From the NCBI RefSeq assembly GCF_021353235.1, contig NZ_JAJTWT010000007.1, forward strand, positions 62,001 through 126,000: a stretch of DNA of 64,000 nucleotides. Direction: 5' to 3'. Made by a program: the position numbers and the translations under genes. The notes beneath the pieces are model-generated. The model saw only the letters and a program-made list of their open reading frames with translations, was not told the origin of the DNA and ran no database searches. Below are positions 35,507-44,098 of the stretch, piece by piece. How positions within the stretch are numbered: position 1 is the first letter of the stretch; each line of letters starts with the position of its first letter. Source of the DNA: Pelomonas caseinilytica (GTDB lineage Bacteria; Pseudomonadota; Gammaproteobacteria; Burkholderiales; Burkholderiaceae_C).

Positions 35507-36384
35507 ACAACAACACCCCCCTCATCGAAGCCAGGAACCTGTCGCTGCGCTATGGCAGGAAGACGGCCCTGAACGACGTCTCGATCAGCGTGCCGGCGGG
35601 CCGCGTCGTGGGCCTGCTCGGCCACAACGGGGCCGGCAAGACGTCGCTGATGAAGGCGTTGGTGGGCCTGCTGCCGGTGCAAGGCGAGCTGGCCGTGCTG
35701 GGCCTGGAGCCCACGAAGAACCGCGAACGGCTGTTGACCGAGCTGAGCTACATCCCCGACGTGGCGGTGCTGCCGCGCTGGGCGCGCGTGGGCGAGCTGA
35801 TCACGCTGATGGGCCGCCTGCAGCCCAAGTTCTCGGCCGAACGCGCTCGCACCCTGCTCAGGCGGACGAGCGTGAACGAGGGCGACAAGATCAAGAGCCT
35901 GTCCAAGGGCATGGTGGCGCAGACCCACCTGGCGCTGACCGCCGCCATCGACGCGAAGCTGATGATCCTGGACGAGCCGACGCTCGGGCTGGACGTGGTG
36001 TCGCGCAAGAGCTTCTACGAGATGCTGATCGACGAGTGGTGCGACGGCGAGCGCAGCGTGCTCATCTCCACCCACCAGGTCGAGGAGGTGGAGGCGCTGC
36101 TGTCGGACGTGATCATGCTGGACGAGGGCCGCGTGGCGCTGGCGATCAGCCTGGAGGACATCGACCGCCGCTTCTTCGCCCTGAACCACGACCCGGCCGC
36201 GGCCGAGGCCATGGCGGCGGCCCATCCGCTGCTGCGCTACCGCGAGCAGGGCCGCACGACGTCGCTCTTCGACGGCGCGCCGCCGGAGCACGTGGCCAGC
36301 CTGGGCCAGCGCGTGCGGCCCAGCCTCGTCGACCTCTTCATGGCGCTGACCCGCAACCCGGCGCTGAACGGCAAGCAGGCCTGA
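35503..36384 (+). CDS. ABC transporter ATP-binding protein (YtrB-like)
   Basis: A 293-residue ABC ATPase: Walker A GHNGAGKTS, degenerate signature SLSKGMVAQ, Walker B LMILDEPTLGLD, and switch His in ISTHQVEE. The C-terminal extension of about 80 residues (RFFALNHDPAAAEAMAAAHP and on) is typical of the ABC-2 drug/lipid-export type. It forms an exporter with the next gene. Start codon within the gntR stop. Confidence 0.92.
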   Translation: MNNNTPLIEARNLSLRYGRKTALNDVSISVPAGRVVGLLGHNGAGKTSLMKALVGLLPVQGELAVLGLEPTKNRERLLTELSYIPDVAVLPRWARVGELITLMGRLQPKFSAERARTLLRRTSVNEGDKIKSLSKGMVAQTHLALTAAIDAKLMILDEPTLGLDVVSRKSFYEMLIDEWCDGERSVLISTHQVEEVEALLSDVIMLDEGRVALAISLEDIDRRFFALNHDPAAAEAMAAAHPLLRYREQGRTTSLFDGAPPEHVASLGQRVRPSLVDLFMALTRNPALNGKQA

Positions 36385-36406
36385 GCCTGTCGATAAGGAG
36401 AACGCC

Positions 36407-37273
36407 ATGAATTCCCACATCCCCACCCTGCTGCTGCGCGAGTGGATGCAGCACAAGCGCGGCTGGCTGATCGCCGCCTTCGCTCCGCCCCTGCTCTTCC
36501 TGGCCATGCTGCCCTTCGGCCAGGTGCAGGGCCTGCCGTCCGAGCAGAGGGAGCTGGTGTCCGTCGGCATGCTGCTCGTCAGCGCCGGTACCGTCTACGC
36601 CGTCAGCCTGCTCGTGGCGCTGTTCCAGCTGCCGGGCCTGGCTCGGCGCGACGCGCAGGACCGTTCCATCGAGTTCTGGCTGTCGCTGCCCGGGCGGCCG
36701 AGCGAGAGCGTGGCGGCGACCGTGCTCGCCCATGCCTGGCTGGCTCCGCTCGGTGGCGCCGTCATCGGGGCCCTGTTCGGGCTGCCGATCGCGATCTCCG
36801 TGGTGGCCAGCGAGGCGGGCCTGGGCACGGCCTGGGCGGTCCACTGGGGCGAGGTGGTCTCGGCCGCGCTGCCGCTGCTGGCCCGCGCCTTCGCCGGCAC
36901 GGTGCCGCTGGTGCTGTGGCTCGCGCCGCTGGTCTTCACGCTGATGGCGGCGTCAGCCTGGCTGAAGCGCCTGGGCACGCCGCTGGTGCTCATCGGCGGC
37001 GGCGTCGCGGTGACGGTGCTGCACAAGGCCTACCAGATCGACTGGCCGCTGCAGGCCCTGGCCGGCCTGAGCCAGCGCATCAACCACACCCTGGTGAACG
37101 ACCCGGACAGCCTGATGAAGGCTCTGCACTCGGACGTCAACCTGTGGACGTGGGCGCTGCAGGACCTCGGCCGCACGCTCGCCGAACTGGCGTCGGTGCA
37201 ATTCGTGGGCTGGGCGCTGGTGGCCGCCGCGGGCTTCGCCCTGGTGGTGGTGAAGCGGGGCCGCGGCGGTTGA
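36407..37273 (+). CDS. ABC-2-type permease of the YtrA-regulated transporter
   Basis: A 288-residue inner-membrane protein with about six hydrophobic segments (for example WLIAAFAPPLLFLAMLPFG, VSVGMLLVSAGTVYAVSLLV, LVFTLMAASAWLKRL). The loop DAQDRSIEFWLSLPGRPSES carries the coupling-helix-like pattern seen in ABC-2 permeases. AAGGAG precedes the start and the gene follows the ATPase by 22 bp. The substrate is unknown; envelope stress or lantibiotic export is the family theme. Confidence 0.85.
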   Translation: MNSHIPTLLLREWMQHKRGWLIAAFAPPLLFLAMLPFGQVQGLPSEQRELVSVGMLLVSAGTVYAVSLLVALFQLPGLARRDAQDRSIEFWLSLPGRPSESVAATVLAHAWLAPLGGAVIGALFGLPIAISVVASEAGLGTAWAVHWGEVVSAALPLLARAFAGTVPLVLWLAPLVFTLMAASAWLKRLGTPLVLIGGGVAVTVLHKAYQIDWPLQALAGLSQRINHTLVNDPDSLMKALHSDVNLWTWALQDLGRTLAELASVQFVGWALVAAAGFALVVVKRGRGG

Positions 37274-37285
37274 GGCCGGGGCCGC

Positions 37286-38155
37286 TCAGGCCGGCTTGCC
37301 GGCCAGGCCCTCGCCCGACGGCGGCACCAGGCGTGCCGCCATTTCCTTGCGGAAGCGGTTGAGCTCCTGCACCGTGGCGAAGCTGCGTTCCATCAGCAGG
37401 CTCATGTTGTGCAGGATGCGCTCCACGACCTTGCTCTCCCAGACGGAGTCGAACTGGATCTGGGTGTCCAGCCAGCGCTCCAGCCACTCGGGGTCGGGCA
37501 GGCGGCTCTGGATGGTGTCGCGCGGGAAGAGCTTGGCGTTGACGTGCAGGTTGGTGGGGTGCAGGGCCTGGGCCGTGCGCCGGGCACTGGCCATCAGCAC
37601 GCCGACCTTGGCGAAGGCGGCGCGGGCCTCGTCGCCGAACTTGGACATGGCCCGCTTCATGTAGCGCAGGTAGGCGCCGCCGTGGCGGGCCTCATCGCGC
37701 GACAGGGTCTCGTAGATGGCCTTGATGACCGGCTCGGTGTGCCATTCGGCCGCGCGGCGGTACCAGTGGTTGAGACGGATCTCGCCGCAGAAATGCAGCA
37801 TCAGCGTCTCCAGCGCGGGCGCGGGGTCGAAGTCGAAGCGCACCTCGTGCAATTCGGCCTCGGTGGGTACGAGGTCGGGCCTGAAGCGCCTGAGGTACTC
37901 CATCAGCACGAGGCTGTGCTTCTGCTCCTCGAAGAACCAGACGGACATGAAGGCCGAGAAGTCACTGTCCTCGCGGTTGTCGCGCAGGAACATCTCGGTG
38001 GCCGGCAGCGCCGACCACTCGGTGATGGCGTTCATCTTGATGGTCTGGGCCTGTTCGTCGCTCAGCAGGCTGGCGTCGAACTTGTCCCACGGAATGTCGC
38101 GGTCCATGTTCCAGCGCACGGCTTCGAGTTGCTTGAACAGTTCGGGGTAAAGCAT
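37286..38155 (-). CDS. Ferritin-like di-iron protein (acyl-ACP desaturase/oxidase-like)
   Basis: A 289-residue helical protein with the four-helix di-iron ligand set: Glu in ITEWSALPATE, EEQKH in FFEEQKHSL, Glu in FCGEIRLNHW and DEARH in LSRDEARHGG. This two-Glu plus two ExxH pattern is that of acyl-ACP desaturases, AurF-type oxygenases and related ferritin-like proteins. No iron-storage features are seen, so an oxygen-dependent enzyme is likelier; the substrate is unknown. AAGGA precedes the ATG. Divergent from a predicted small RNA. Confidence 0.82.
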   Translation of the reverse strand: MLYPELFKQLEAVRWNMDRDIPWDKFDASLLSDEQAQTIKMNAITEWSALPATEMFLRDNREDSDFSAFMSVWFFEEQKHSLVLMEYLRRFRPDLVPTEAELHEVRFDFDPAPALETLMLHFCGEIRLNHWYRRAAEWHTEPVIKAIYETLSRDEARHGGAYLRYMKRAMSKFGDEARAAFAKVGVLMASARRTAQALHPTNLHVNAKLFPRDTIQSRLPDPEWLERWLDTQIQFDSVWESKVVERILHNMSLLMERSFATVQELNRFRKEMAARLVPPSGEGLAGKPA

Positions 38156-38294
38156 GGCGTTCCTTGTTTAGACGCGCGATTCTAAAAGTTCGTGCCGCGT
38201 CGGGGCTTCGGACGCAGGAAAGGGCGGTGTCGGACGGTGCCGCATCTCACGCGGCAGCGGTCCGCAAGGCCCTCGGCTGCGCCGGACTCCGATT

Positions 38295-38303
38295 TGATAT
38301 AAC
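38295..38303 (+). promoter_or_regulatory. Extended -10 promoter for a rightward transcript
   Basis: TGATATAAC matches the extended -10 form TGN-TATAAT with one change, in an AT-rich island (TTTGATATAACGTTAGTG) unusual for this genome. No good -35 is present. A transcript starting near 38310 would run to the terminator at 38602-38634. Confidence 0.5.
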
Positions 38304-38492
38304 GTTAGTGCAACTGTTCGTCATGCGTCGCTGGCGGGCTCGTCCAGGCGGGCCGTGCCGCCCGGGTGGCAACAATCGTCCCCCGAATGCGGGACATGTC
38401 CCCTGTGCGGGGTTCCGGCAAGCCGCACAGCGGCTACATCCACAGTAAAAACCCGAGCAAGAAGACAGAGGAGCCCCTTCCCCCACCGAATT

Positions 38493-38634
38493 CGGCCGCT
38501 CAACCTCTCTGAGACCAGAGCAGCAATCTCGGAGCCGTTCTCCTCCTCCTCCCTCCCTCCCTCGTTGGCTCCGAGGCGTTCAGCGGCCGCTTTTACAGCG
38601 CAAGGCCCGTGTCGAGACGACACGGGCCTTTTTT
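38493..38634 (+). ncRNA. Predicted small RNA with anti-Shine-Dalgarno loop
   Basis: Nested structure: outer stem CGGCCGCT (38493-38500) with AGCGGCCG (38582-38589); inner hairpin CTCTG-AGAC-CAGAG (38507-38520); a 9-bp stem CTCGGAGCC (38528-38536) with GGCTCCGAG (38567-38575). The last stem holds a 30-nt loop made almost only of C and T with CCTCCTCCTCC and CCTCCCTCCC tracts. A strong intrinsic terminator follows. C-rich CCUCC loops in stable hairpins are typical of regulatory RNAs that pair with ribosome-binding sites (the Rhodobacter CcsR/cuckoo RNAs are a known example). No protein-coding ORF with a ribosome site is seen here. The 5' end is uncertain and could be near 38310. Confidence 0.6.
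38602..38634 (+). terminator. Intrinsic terminator of the small RNA
   Basis: AAGGCCCGTGTC (38602-38613) pairs perfectly with GACACGGGCCTT (38619-38630) around a 5-nt loop, and a run of six T covers 38629-38634. It acts on rightward transcripts; for leftward corA transcripts the hairpin is present but no T-run follows. Confidence 0.9.
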
Positions 38635-38661
38635 GCTTTGGCCGCAGCGGCGAGAAGCAAG

Positions 38662-39663
38662 CTACTTCAACCAGCCCTTGCGGCGGAAGTAGATGAAGGG
38701 CGCCGCGACGGAGGCGATCATCAGCGCCAGGGCGAACGGGTAGCCCAGCGGGTGCTCCAGCTCCGGCATGTTCTTGAAGTTCATGCCGTAGATGGAGGCG
38801 ATCAGCGTGGGTGGCAGCAGAGCGACGCTGGCCACCGAGAAGATCTTGATGATCTTGTTCTGGTTGATGTTGATGAAGCCGACCGTGGCGTCCATCAGGA
38901 AGTTGATCTTGTCGAAGAGGAAGGCCGTGTGCGAGTCGAGGGAGTCGATGTCGCGCAGGATCTGGCGCGACTCCTCGAACTGCTCGGCGTTGAGCATGCG
39001 GCTGCGCATCATGAAGCTCACCGCGCGGCGCGTGTCCATGACGTTGCGGCGGATACGGCCGTTCAAGTCCTCCTCGCGGGCGATGGCCGACAGCACTTCG
39101 CCGGCCTCGGCGTCGGTCACGTCGCTCTTGAGGACGCGGATGCTGACGGCCTCGAGCTTGTCGTAGATGCCTTCGAGCACGTCGGCGGAGTATTCGGCGT
39201 CGGCGTCGTAGAGCTTGAGCAGCACGTCCTTGGCATCCTCGATCAGCGCCGGGATGCGGCGCGCGCGCAGGCGCAGCAGCCGGAAGACCGGCAGGTCCTC
39301 GTCGTGGATCGAGAACAGCACGTTGTTGAAGAGGATGAAGGCCACGCGCACGTTGCGCGCGGGCTTGGCCGCCGGGCCGTCGTCGCCGACGATGAGGAAG
39401 TCCGAGCGGATGTGCAGTTCGCCGTTGTCCTCCTCGTAGAAGCGCGCCGACTCCTCCAGGTCGTCATCGACGATGTCTTCGGGAATGGACAGGCCGAAGC
39501 GGTCGCGGATCCAGCCTTTTTCCTCGGCGCTGGGCTTTTCAAGGTCGACCCAGACCGGGCGCGACTGGGCCAGGTCTTCGGCCGTGGCGATTTCTTCCTG
39601 CAGCAGGCCGCCCAAGGTTCCACCCTTGAGGCGCCCGTTGTCCAGCGTGAACACATTCAGCAT
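38662..39663 (-). CDS. corA: CorA-family divalent cation (Mg2+/Co2+) channel
   Basis: A 333-residue pentameric inner-membrane channel. A large cytosolic domain with a long stalk helix is followed by two C-terminal transmembrane helices. The pore signature YGMNF lies between the helices with an acidic loop (KNMPELEHPLG). The RRKGWLK end is the usual basic tail. Mg2+ uptake is the likely role. It shares a 411-bp divergent region with hpf. Confidence 0.93.
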   Translation of the reverse strand: MLNVFTLDNGRLKGGTLGGLLQEEIATAEDLAQSRPVWVDLEKPSAEEKGWIRDRFGLSIPEDIVDDDLEESARFYEEDNGELHIRSDFLIVGDDGPAAKPARNVRVAFILFNNVLFSIHDEDLPVFRLLRLRARRIPALIEDAKDVLLKLYDADAEYSADVLEGIYDKLEAVSIRVLKSDVTDAEAGEVLSAIAREEDLNGRIRRNVMDTRRAVSFMMRSRMLNAEQFEESRQILRDIDSLDSHTAFLFDKINFLMDATVGFININQNKIIKIFSVASVALLPPTLIASIYGMNFKNMPELEHPLGYPFALALMIASVAAPFIYFRRKGWLK

Positions 39664-40074
39664 GCATCGTCTCCAGCAGCGCTGGCGAGGGGGACGACGG
39701 CGAGCGCCGTCCGGGTGGCGGGATTCAGGTCAACCGTCTCACTCCGGGCGGGCTGGCCTGGGATCAGGCCGGGCGGCGGGAGTGGACGGTCACCGAGGGT
39801 GATCGCTGTCCAAGAAGCGCTCCGTCAAGGGGAATAGCCGAGGATTATTGCACTGGCGCAAGCCGTGAAAGAAGGCGCAAGAACGAGTCCTGACGGGCGA
39901 CAAAAGCTCACCGTCATCCCCTTGTCATGCCGGGGCTTCGGGCGCAAACTGGGCTCGTCGACTTCCCCACTTCCACCACTCCGCTACCTGACAAGACCCC
40001 TCTCTCTCTCCTCCTCCCTTTCCTCAGTTTTCCGGTTTAGTTTTTTCCCGACCATTCCTCTGAAAGGAGGCTTT
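39664..40074. other. Divergent corA-hpf region with pyrimidine-rich hpf leader
   Basis: 411 bp without a gene. A possible hpf promoter is TTGTCA (39922-39927) with CAAACT (39945-39950), 17-bp spacing, the -10 being poor. The presumed leader is then strongly pyrimidine-rich (CTCTCTCTCCTCCTCCCTTTCC around 40002-40024, broken by few purines). The hpf ribosome site GAAAGGAGG lies about 45 nt further on, so the leader could pair with and mask it. For corA I see no convincing promoter. Confidence 0.5.
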
Positions 40075-40416
40075 ATGAATCTGACGATCAGTGGCCATCA
40101 CCTCGAAGTCACGCCGGCTCTGCGCGAGTACGTGCTCACCAAGCTGGACCGCGTGACCCGCCACTTCGACCAAGTCGTTGACATCAACGTCCTGCTGACC
40201 GTGGAGAAGCAAAAGGAGAAGGAACTTCGCCAGCGCGCCGAAGTCACGCTACACGTGAAAGGCCGCGACATCTTTGTCGAGCAGTCCCACGAGGACCTGT
40301 ACGCCGCCATTGATCAACTGATGGACAAACTGGACCGCCAGGTCTGCCGCCACAAGGACAAGGTGCAGGACCACCACCACGCATCTGCCAAGCGCCTGGA
40401 AGTGCCGGCGCGCTGA
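40075..40416 (+). CDS. hpf: Ribosome hibernation promoting factor (HPF/YfiA family, short form)
   Basis: A 113-residue protein of beta-alpha-beta-beta-beta-alpha fold that blocks the mRNA/tRNA channel of idle 30S subunits and promotes 100S dimers. It starts [20 protein letters not shown] and shows [19 protein letters not shown] and [20 protein letters not shown], the classic helix. Short form: no long C-terminal dimerisation domain. AAAGGAGG lies 5 nt before the ATG. ptsN follows, as in many rpoN-hpf-ptsN loci, but rpoN is not upstream here. Confidence 0.95.
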   Translation: MNLTISGHHLEVTPALREYVLTKLDRVTRHFDQVVDINVLLTVEKQKEKELRQRAEVTLHVKGRDIFVEQSHEDLYAAIDQLMDKLDRQVCRHKDKVQDHHHASAKRLEVPAR

Positions 40417-40444
40417 CCGGCGGCTCATTTCGCCCATTCCTGCG

Positions 40445-40471
40445 AGGCGGCCCCAGGGCCGCCTTTGTTTT
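40445..40471 (+). terminator. Intrinsic terminator after hpf
   Basis: AGGCGGCC (40445-40452) pairs with GGCCGCCT (40457-40464) around CCAG, followed by TTGTTTT. Well formed; it separates hpf from ptsN, so ptsN probably has its own promoter (a CATAAT hexamer lies at 40586-40591). Confidence 0.82.
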
Positions 40472-40664
40472 GCGATGCGCAATCGGTTGTTGCTGCAGTG
40501 CCGCAAAAACCCGCATTCAAGGGGCGCCAGGGGCGTTTTGCACGCCTGCGGGTCCCCGCGACCACCCCAAAACAGCCCACGGTTCCATAATCCGTGATCT
40601 CGAATGACCCACCGCCTGGCTGCGGCCGCGCTCCACAAGCGCCCCCGACGCTCGGCCCTTGCCC

Positions 40665-41135
40665 ATGAACCGTCTCGCCGCCATCCTGCCCGCCGACAAC
40701 GTGTTGGTGAACGTGGATGCGTCCAGCAAGAAGCGCGCCTTCGAACATGCCGGCCTGCTGTTCGAGAACCATCACCAGATGGCGCGCGCCCTGGTCACCG
40801 ACAACCTGTTCGCGCGTGAGCGCCTGGGGTCGACCGGCCTCGGCCATGGCGTGGCCATTCCCCACGGGCGGGTCAAGGGCTTGAAGAACCCGCTGGCCGC
40901 GGTGCTGCGCCTGCAGCAGCCCATCGCCTTCGACGCGCCGGACGACGAGCCCGTCGGCCTGCTGATCTTCCTGCTGGTGCCCGAAGCAGCCACGCAGCGC
41001 CACCTGGAGATCCTGTCCGAGATCGCCGAGATGCTGTCCGACCGCGAACTGCGCGAGCAACTCAAGACCGAACCCGAGGCCGCCACGCTGCACAAGCTGA
41101 TCGCCGCCTGGGAACCGCTCAAGTCCGTCGCCTGA
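40665..41135 (+). CDS. ptsN: Nitrogen-PTS EIIA protein (PtsN)
   Basis: A 156-residue EIIA(Ntr) component that accepts phosphate from NPr and regulates K+ transport, nitrogen and storage metabolism rather than sugar uptake. The phosphorylated His67 lies in GVAIPHGRV. SSKKRAFEHAG and FLLVPEAATQRHLEILSEIA are family motifs. The start is the ATG at 40665, two codons after an in-frame TTG. Next to hprK, which in proteobacteria works with this regulatory PTS. Confidence 0.95.
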   Translation: MNRLAAILPADNVLVNVDASSKKRAFEHAGLLFENHHQMARALVTDNLFARERLGSTGLGHGVAIPHGRVKGLKNPLAAVLRLQQPIAFDAPDDEPVGLLIFLLVPEAATQRHLEILSEIAEMLSDRELREQLKTEPEAATLHKLIAAWEPLKSVA

Positions 41136-41173
41136 CGCCCCAGTTTCGCGCTTCGCGTAAACCCTAGTCGAAT

Positions 41174-42130
41174 TTGAAACCGACCTCGATCAGCGCCGAG
41201 CGCCTCTTCGAAGAGCACCGCGAGGCCCTGCGCTGGGAGTGGATTGCCGGCCACGCCCACCCCGAACGCCGCTTCGACGAGGCCGCCGTGCGCGACGCGC
41301 AGAGCGCCGCCGACCTGGTCGGTTATCTCAACTACATCCATCCCTACCGGGTGCAGATCGTGGGCCGGCGGGAGGTGGCCTACCTCAGCCAGGAGAGCGG
41401 CGAGGTCCAGGACCGCCGCATCTCCCGCATCGTCACGCTGGAGCCGCCCGTCATCATCGTGGCCGACGAAAGCGTGCCGCCGCCGCGGCTGGTGGCCATG
41501 TGCGACCGTGCCGAGATCCCGCTGTTCCGCACCAACGAATCCGCCGGCCACGTCATCGACCTGGTGCGCGGCTACCTGTCCCAGCTCTTCGCGAACCGCA
41601 CGACCCGCCACGGCGTCTTCATGGACATCCTCGGCCTCGGGGTGCTGCTGACGGGCGAATCAGGCCTGGGCAAGAGCGAACTGGGCCTGGAGCTGATCTC
41701 GCGCGGCCACGGCCTGGTGGCCGATGACGCGGTGGACTTCTTCCGCATCGCCCAGACCGCCATCGAAGGCCGCTGCCCCGAGCTGCTGCTCAACCTGCTC
41801 GAAGTGCGCGGCATCGGCCTGCTCGACATCAAGGCCATCTTTGGCGAGACCGCGGTCCGCCGCAAGATGCGCCTGAAGCTCATCGTCCACCTGGTGCGCA
41901 AGGAGACGATGGAACGCGACTTCGAGCGCCTGCCCTACGAGCCGCTCTACGAAGACGTGCTGGGCATGCCGGTGCGCAAGGTCGTCATTGCCGTGGACGC
42001 CGGCCGCAACCTGGCCGTGCTGGTCGAGGCCGCCGTGCGCAACACCATCCTTCAGTTGCGCGGCATCGACACCTACAAGGAATTCGTCGAACGCCACCAG
42101 CGCGCCATCGACAACGGCTCCATCGACTGA
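41174..42130 (+). CDS. hprK: HPr kinase/phosphorylase
   Basis: A 318-residue bifunctional enzyme that phosphorylates and dephosphorylates a serine of HPr/NPr. The N-terminal MurF-like domain covers about residues 1-130. The C-terminal kinase domain has Walker A GESGLGKS at 161-168 and the signature [20 protein letters not shown] plus VRRKMRL. The only start that keeps the conserved N-terminus is a TTG at 41174, with a weak ribosome site, suggesting low translation. Follows ptsN by 38 bp; its stop shares one base with the next gene. Confidence 0.94.
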   Translation: MKPTSISAERLFEEHREALRWEWIAGHAHPERRFDEAAVRDAQSAADLVGYLNYIHPYRVQIVGRREVAYLSQESGEVQDRRISRIVTLEPPVIIVADESVPPPRLVAMCDRAEIPLFRTNESAGHVIDLVRGYLSQLFANRTTRHGVFMDILGLGVLLTGESGLGKSELGLELISRGHGLVADDAVDFFRIAQTAIEGRCPELLLNLLEVRGIGLLDIKAIFGETAVRRKMRLKLIVHLVRKETMERDFERLPYEPLYEDVLGMPVRKVVIAVDAGRNLAVLVEAAVRNTILQLRGIDTYKEFVERHQRAIDNGSID

Positions 42131-43545
42131 TGCCGTTGCACCGCTTCAGCGATATCGCCGGCCTGCTCGTCCTCAACACGGACAGCTACAAGACCAGCCA
42201 TTGGCTGCAATACCCCCCGGGCACGCAGACCGTCTTCAGCTACATCGAGGCCCGCGGGGGCAGCTTGCCCTACACCGTCTTCTTCGGCCTGCAGGCCCTG
42301 CTGAAGGAGTACTTCACCCGGCCGGTGGCCGCCGAGGACGTGGCCCTGGCGGCCGAGGTCTGCGCCGGCCATGGCGTGCCGTTCAACCGGGAGGGCTGGC
42401 TGCACATCGTGCGGGCCCACGGCGGCCGGCTGCCGCTGCGCATCCGCGCCGTGCCCGAGGGCAGCGTCGTACCGGTCAACCATGCGCTGCTGACGGTCGA
42501 GAACACCGATCCCGCGTGCTGGTGGCTGACCAGTTATGTCGAGACGGCCCTGCTGCGCGTCTGGTACCCGACGACCGTGGCCACCCACAGCCATGCCACG
42601 CGCCGGCTGATCGCCGACTCGCTCGGGCGCACCGGCTCCCTCGACGGCCTGCCCTTCAAGCTGCACGACTTCGGCGCCCGCGGCGTGTCCTCGCTGGAAT
42701 CGGCCATGCTGGGCGGCATGGCCCACCTGGTGAACTTCCAGGGCACCGACACCATGACCGCCCTGCTCGGCGCACGGCTGTACTACGGCGAACCCATGGC
42801 CGGCTTCTCCATCCCGGCGGCCGAGCACAGCACCATCACGGCCTGGGGCCGCGATGGCGAGCTGGCGGCCTATCGCAACATGCTGCGTCAGTTCGGCCAG
42901 CCGGGCGCCCTGCTGGCGGTGGTGTCCGATTCCTATGACCTGGACGCCGCGGTGACGCAGCTCTGGGGCGGCGCCCTGCGCGACGAAGTCATCGCCAGCG
43001 GCGCCACCGTCGTCATCCGGCCGGACAGCGGCGATCCCACCAGCGTCGTGCTGCGCACCGTGCGGGCGCTGGACGCCAGCTTCGGCAGCGACGTCAACGC
43101 CAAGGGCTTCAAGGTGCTCAGGCATGTGCGCGTCATCCAGGGCGACGGCATCACCCGCGCGTCCATCGCCAGCATCCTCGGGGCGCTGGAGTCGGCCGGC
43201 TATTCGGCGGACAACGTCGCCTTCGGCCAGGGCGGGGCCCTGCTGCAGCAGGTCAACCGCGACACGCTGGGCTTTGCGATGAAGGCTTCTGCCGCCCAGG
43301 TGGACGGCCAGTGGCGAGACGTCTTCAAGGCGCCCGTGACCGACCCGGCCAAGCGCAGCAAGGCCGGGCGCCTCACGCTGCTGCGTCGCGGCGAGGCCTT
43401 CGCCACCGTGAGGCTGGACGTGCCGGGCTACCAGGAGGCGCGCGCCGAGGGCGCTGTCGAGGTCATGCGCACGGTCTACGAGAACGGCCAGCTGCTCGTC
43501 GACGACAGCTTCGCCGCCATCCGCGCCCGGGCGGCGCTGGGCTGA
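42130..43545 (+). CDS. nadV: Nicotinamide phosphoribosyltransferase (NAMPT/NadV type)
   Basis: A 471-residue enzyme making NMN from nicotinamide and PRPP, a one-step NAD salvage entry. Signatures match animal NAMPT and bacterial NadV: NTDSYKTSHWLQYPP at the N-terminus, FKLHDFGARGVSS, catalytic-His PAAEHSTITAWG, VSDSYDL, IRPDSGDP and QGDGI. This separates it from the shorter nicotinate enzyme PncB. It overlaps the hprK stop by one base (TGATG), so it is read from the ptsN/hprK transcript. It is more often found beside a NMN adenylyltransferase, which is absent here. Convergent with fur (3-bp gap). Confidence 0.92.
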   Translation: MPLHRFSDIAGLLVLNTDSYKTSHWLQYPPGTQTVFSYIEARGGSLPYTVFFGLQALLKEYFTRPVAAEDVALAAEVCAGHGVPFNREGWLHIVRAHGGRLPLRIRAVPEGSVVPVNHALLTVENTDPACWWLTSYVETALLRVWYPTTVATHSHATRRLIADSLGRTGSLDGLPFKLHDFGARGVSSLESAMLGGMAHLVNFQGTDTMTALLGARLYYGEPMAGFSIPAAEHSTITAWGRDGELAAYRNMLRQFGQPGALLAVVSDSYDLDAAVTQLWGGALRDEVIASGATVVIRPDSGDPTSVVLRTVRALDASFGSDVNAKGFKVLRHVRVIQGDGITRASIASILGALESAGYSADNVAFGQGGALLQQVNRDTLGFAMKASAAQVDGQWRDVFKAPVTDPAKRSKAGRLTLLRRGEAFATVRLDVPGYQEARAEGAVEVMRTVYENGQLLVDDSFAAIRARAALG

Positions 43546-43548
43546 CCC

Positions 43549-43995
43549 TCAGCCCAGCTTGTTCGGACAATCGGGCTTGAGGCAGCTGGCGTACAGGGCC
43601 AGCGAATGTTCCTGCAGCTGGAAGCCGCGCTCACGCGCAATGGCGTGCTGGCGCTCCTCGATGCCGGCGTCGTAGAACTCCTCGACCTTGCCGCAGTTCA
43701 GGCAGACGAGGTGGTCGTGGTGATGGCCCTCGTTGAGCTCGTAGACGGCCTTGCCGGTCTCGAAATGGTTGCGGCTGAGCAGCCCCGCCTGCTCGAACTG
43801 CTGCAGCACCCGGTAGACCGTGGCCAGACCGATGTCGGCCCCCTCGCCGAGCAGGGCCTTGTAGACATCCTCGGCGGTCATGTGGCGCTGGACCGAGCGC
43901 TGGAAGATCTCCAGGATCTTGATGCGCGGCAGCGTCGCCTTGAGGCCGCTGTTCTTGATGTCGCTGGTCTGGTTCTTGGGAGGGGAGCTGGGCAT
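43549..43995 (-). CDS. fur: Ferric uptake regulator Fur
   Basis: A 148-residue iron-sensing repressor: N-terminal winged helix ([35 protein letters not shown]), hinge, then metal-binding dimer domain with HHHDH (91-95), Cys98/Cys101 in CLNC, and a second pair Cys138/Cys143. The start [18 protein letters not shown] is taken at 43995; upstream in-frame codons lie in the divergent promoter region. Divergent from bamE, as in many betaproteobacteria. Confidence 0.96.
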   Translation of the reverse strand: MPSSPPKNQTSDIKNSGLKATLPRIKILEIFQRSVQRHMTAEDVYKALLGEGADIGLATVYRVLQQFEQAGLLSRNHFETGKAVYELNEGHHHDHLVCLNCGKVEEFYDAGIEERQHAIARERGFQLQEHSLALYASCLKPDCPNKLG

Positions 43996-44098
43996 GGCGG
44001 GAGGCGCGGCAGGCCTGAAGGAGCCCCCGCTAGAATCCGCCCGATCATAGCCAGCCGGTTCGCCGGCAGGCGCCTTCCGTCCCTTCTCCAGCCGCCCC

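Noticed and set aside
38322-38448. Short ORF (MRRWRARPGG...) upstream of the sRNA hairpins
   Set aside because: No ribosome site, Arg/Pro/Gly-biased as in random GC-rich frames; the RNA structure explains the region better.
39865-40074. N-terminal extension of hpf by 70 codons
   Set aside because: The family starts at MNLTISGHH, which has AAAGGAGG at proper spacing; the extension is the pyrimidine-rich leader.
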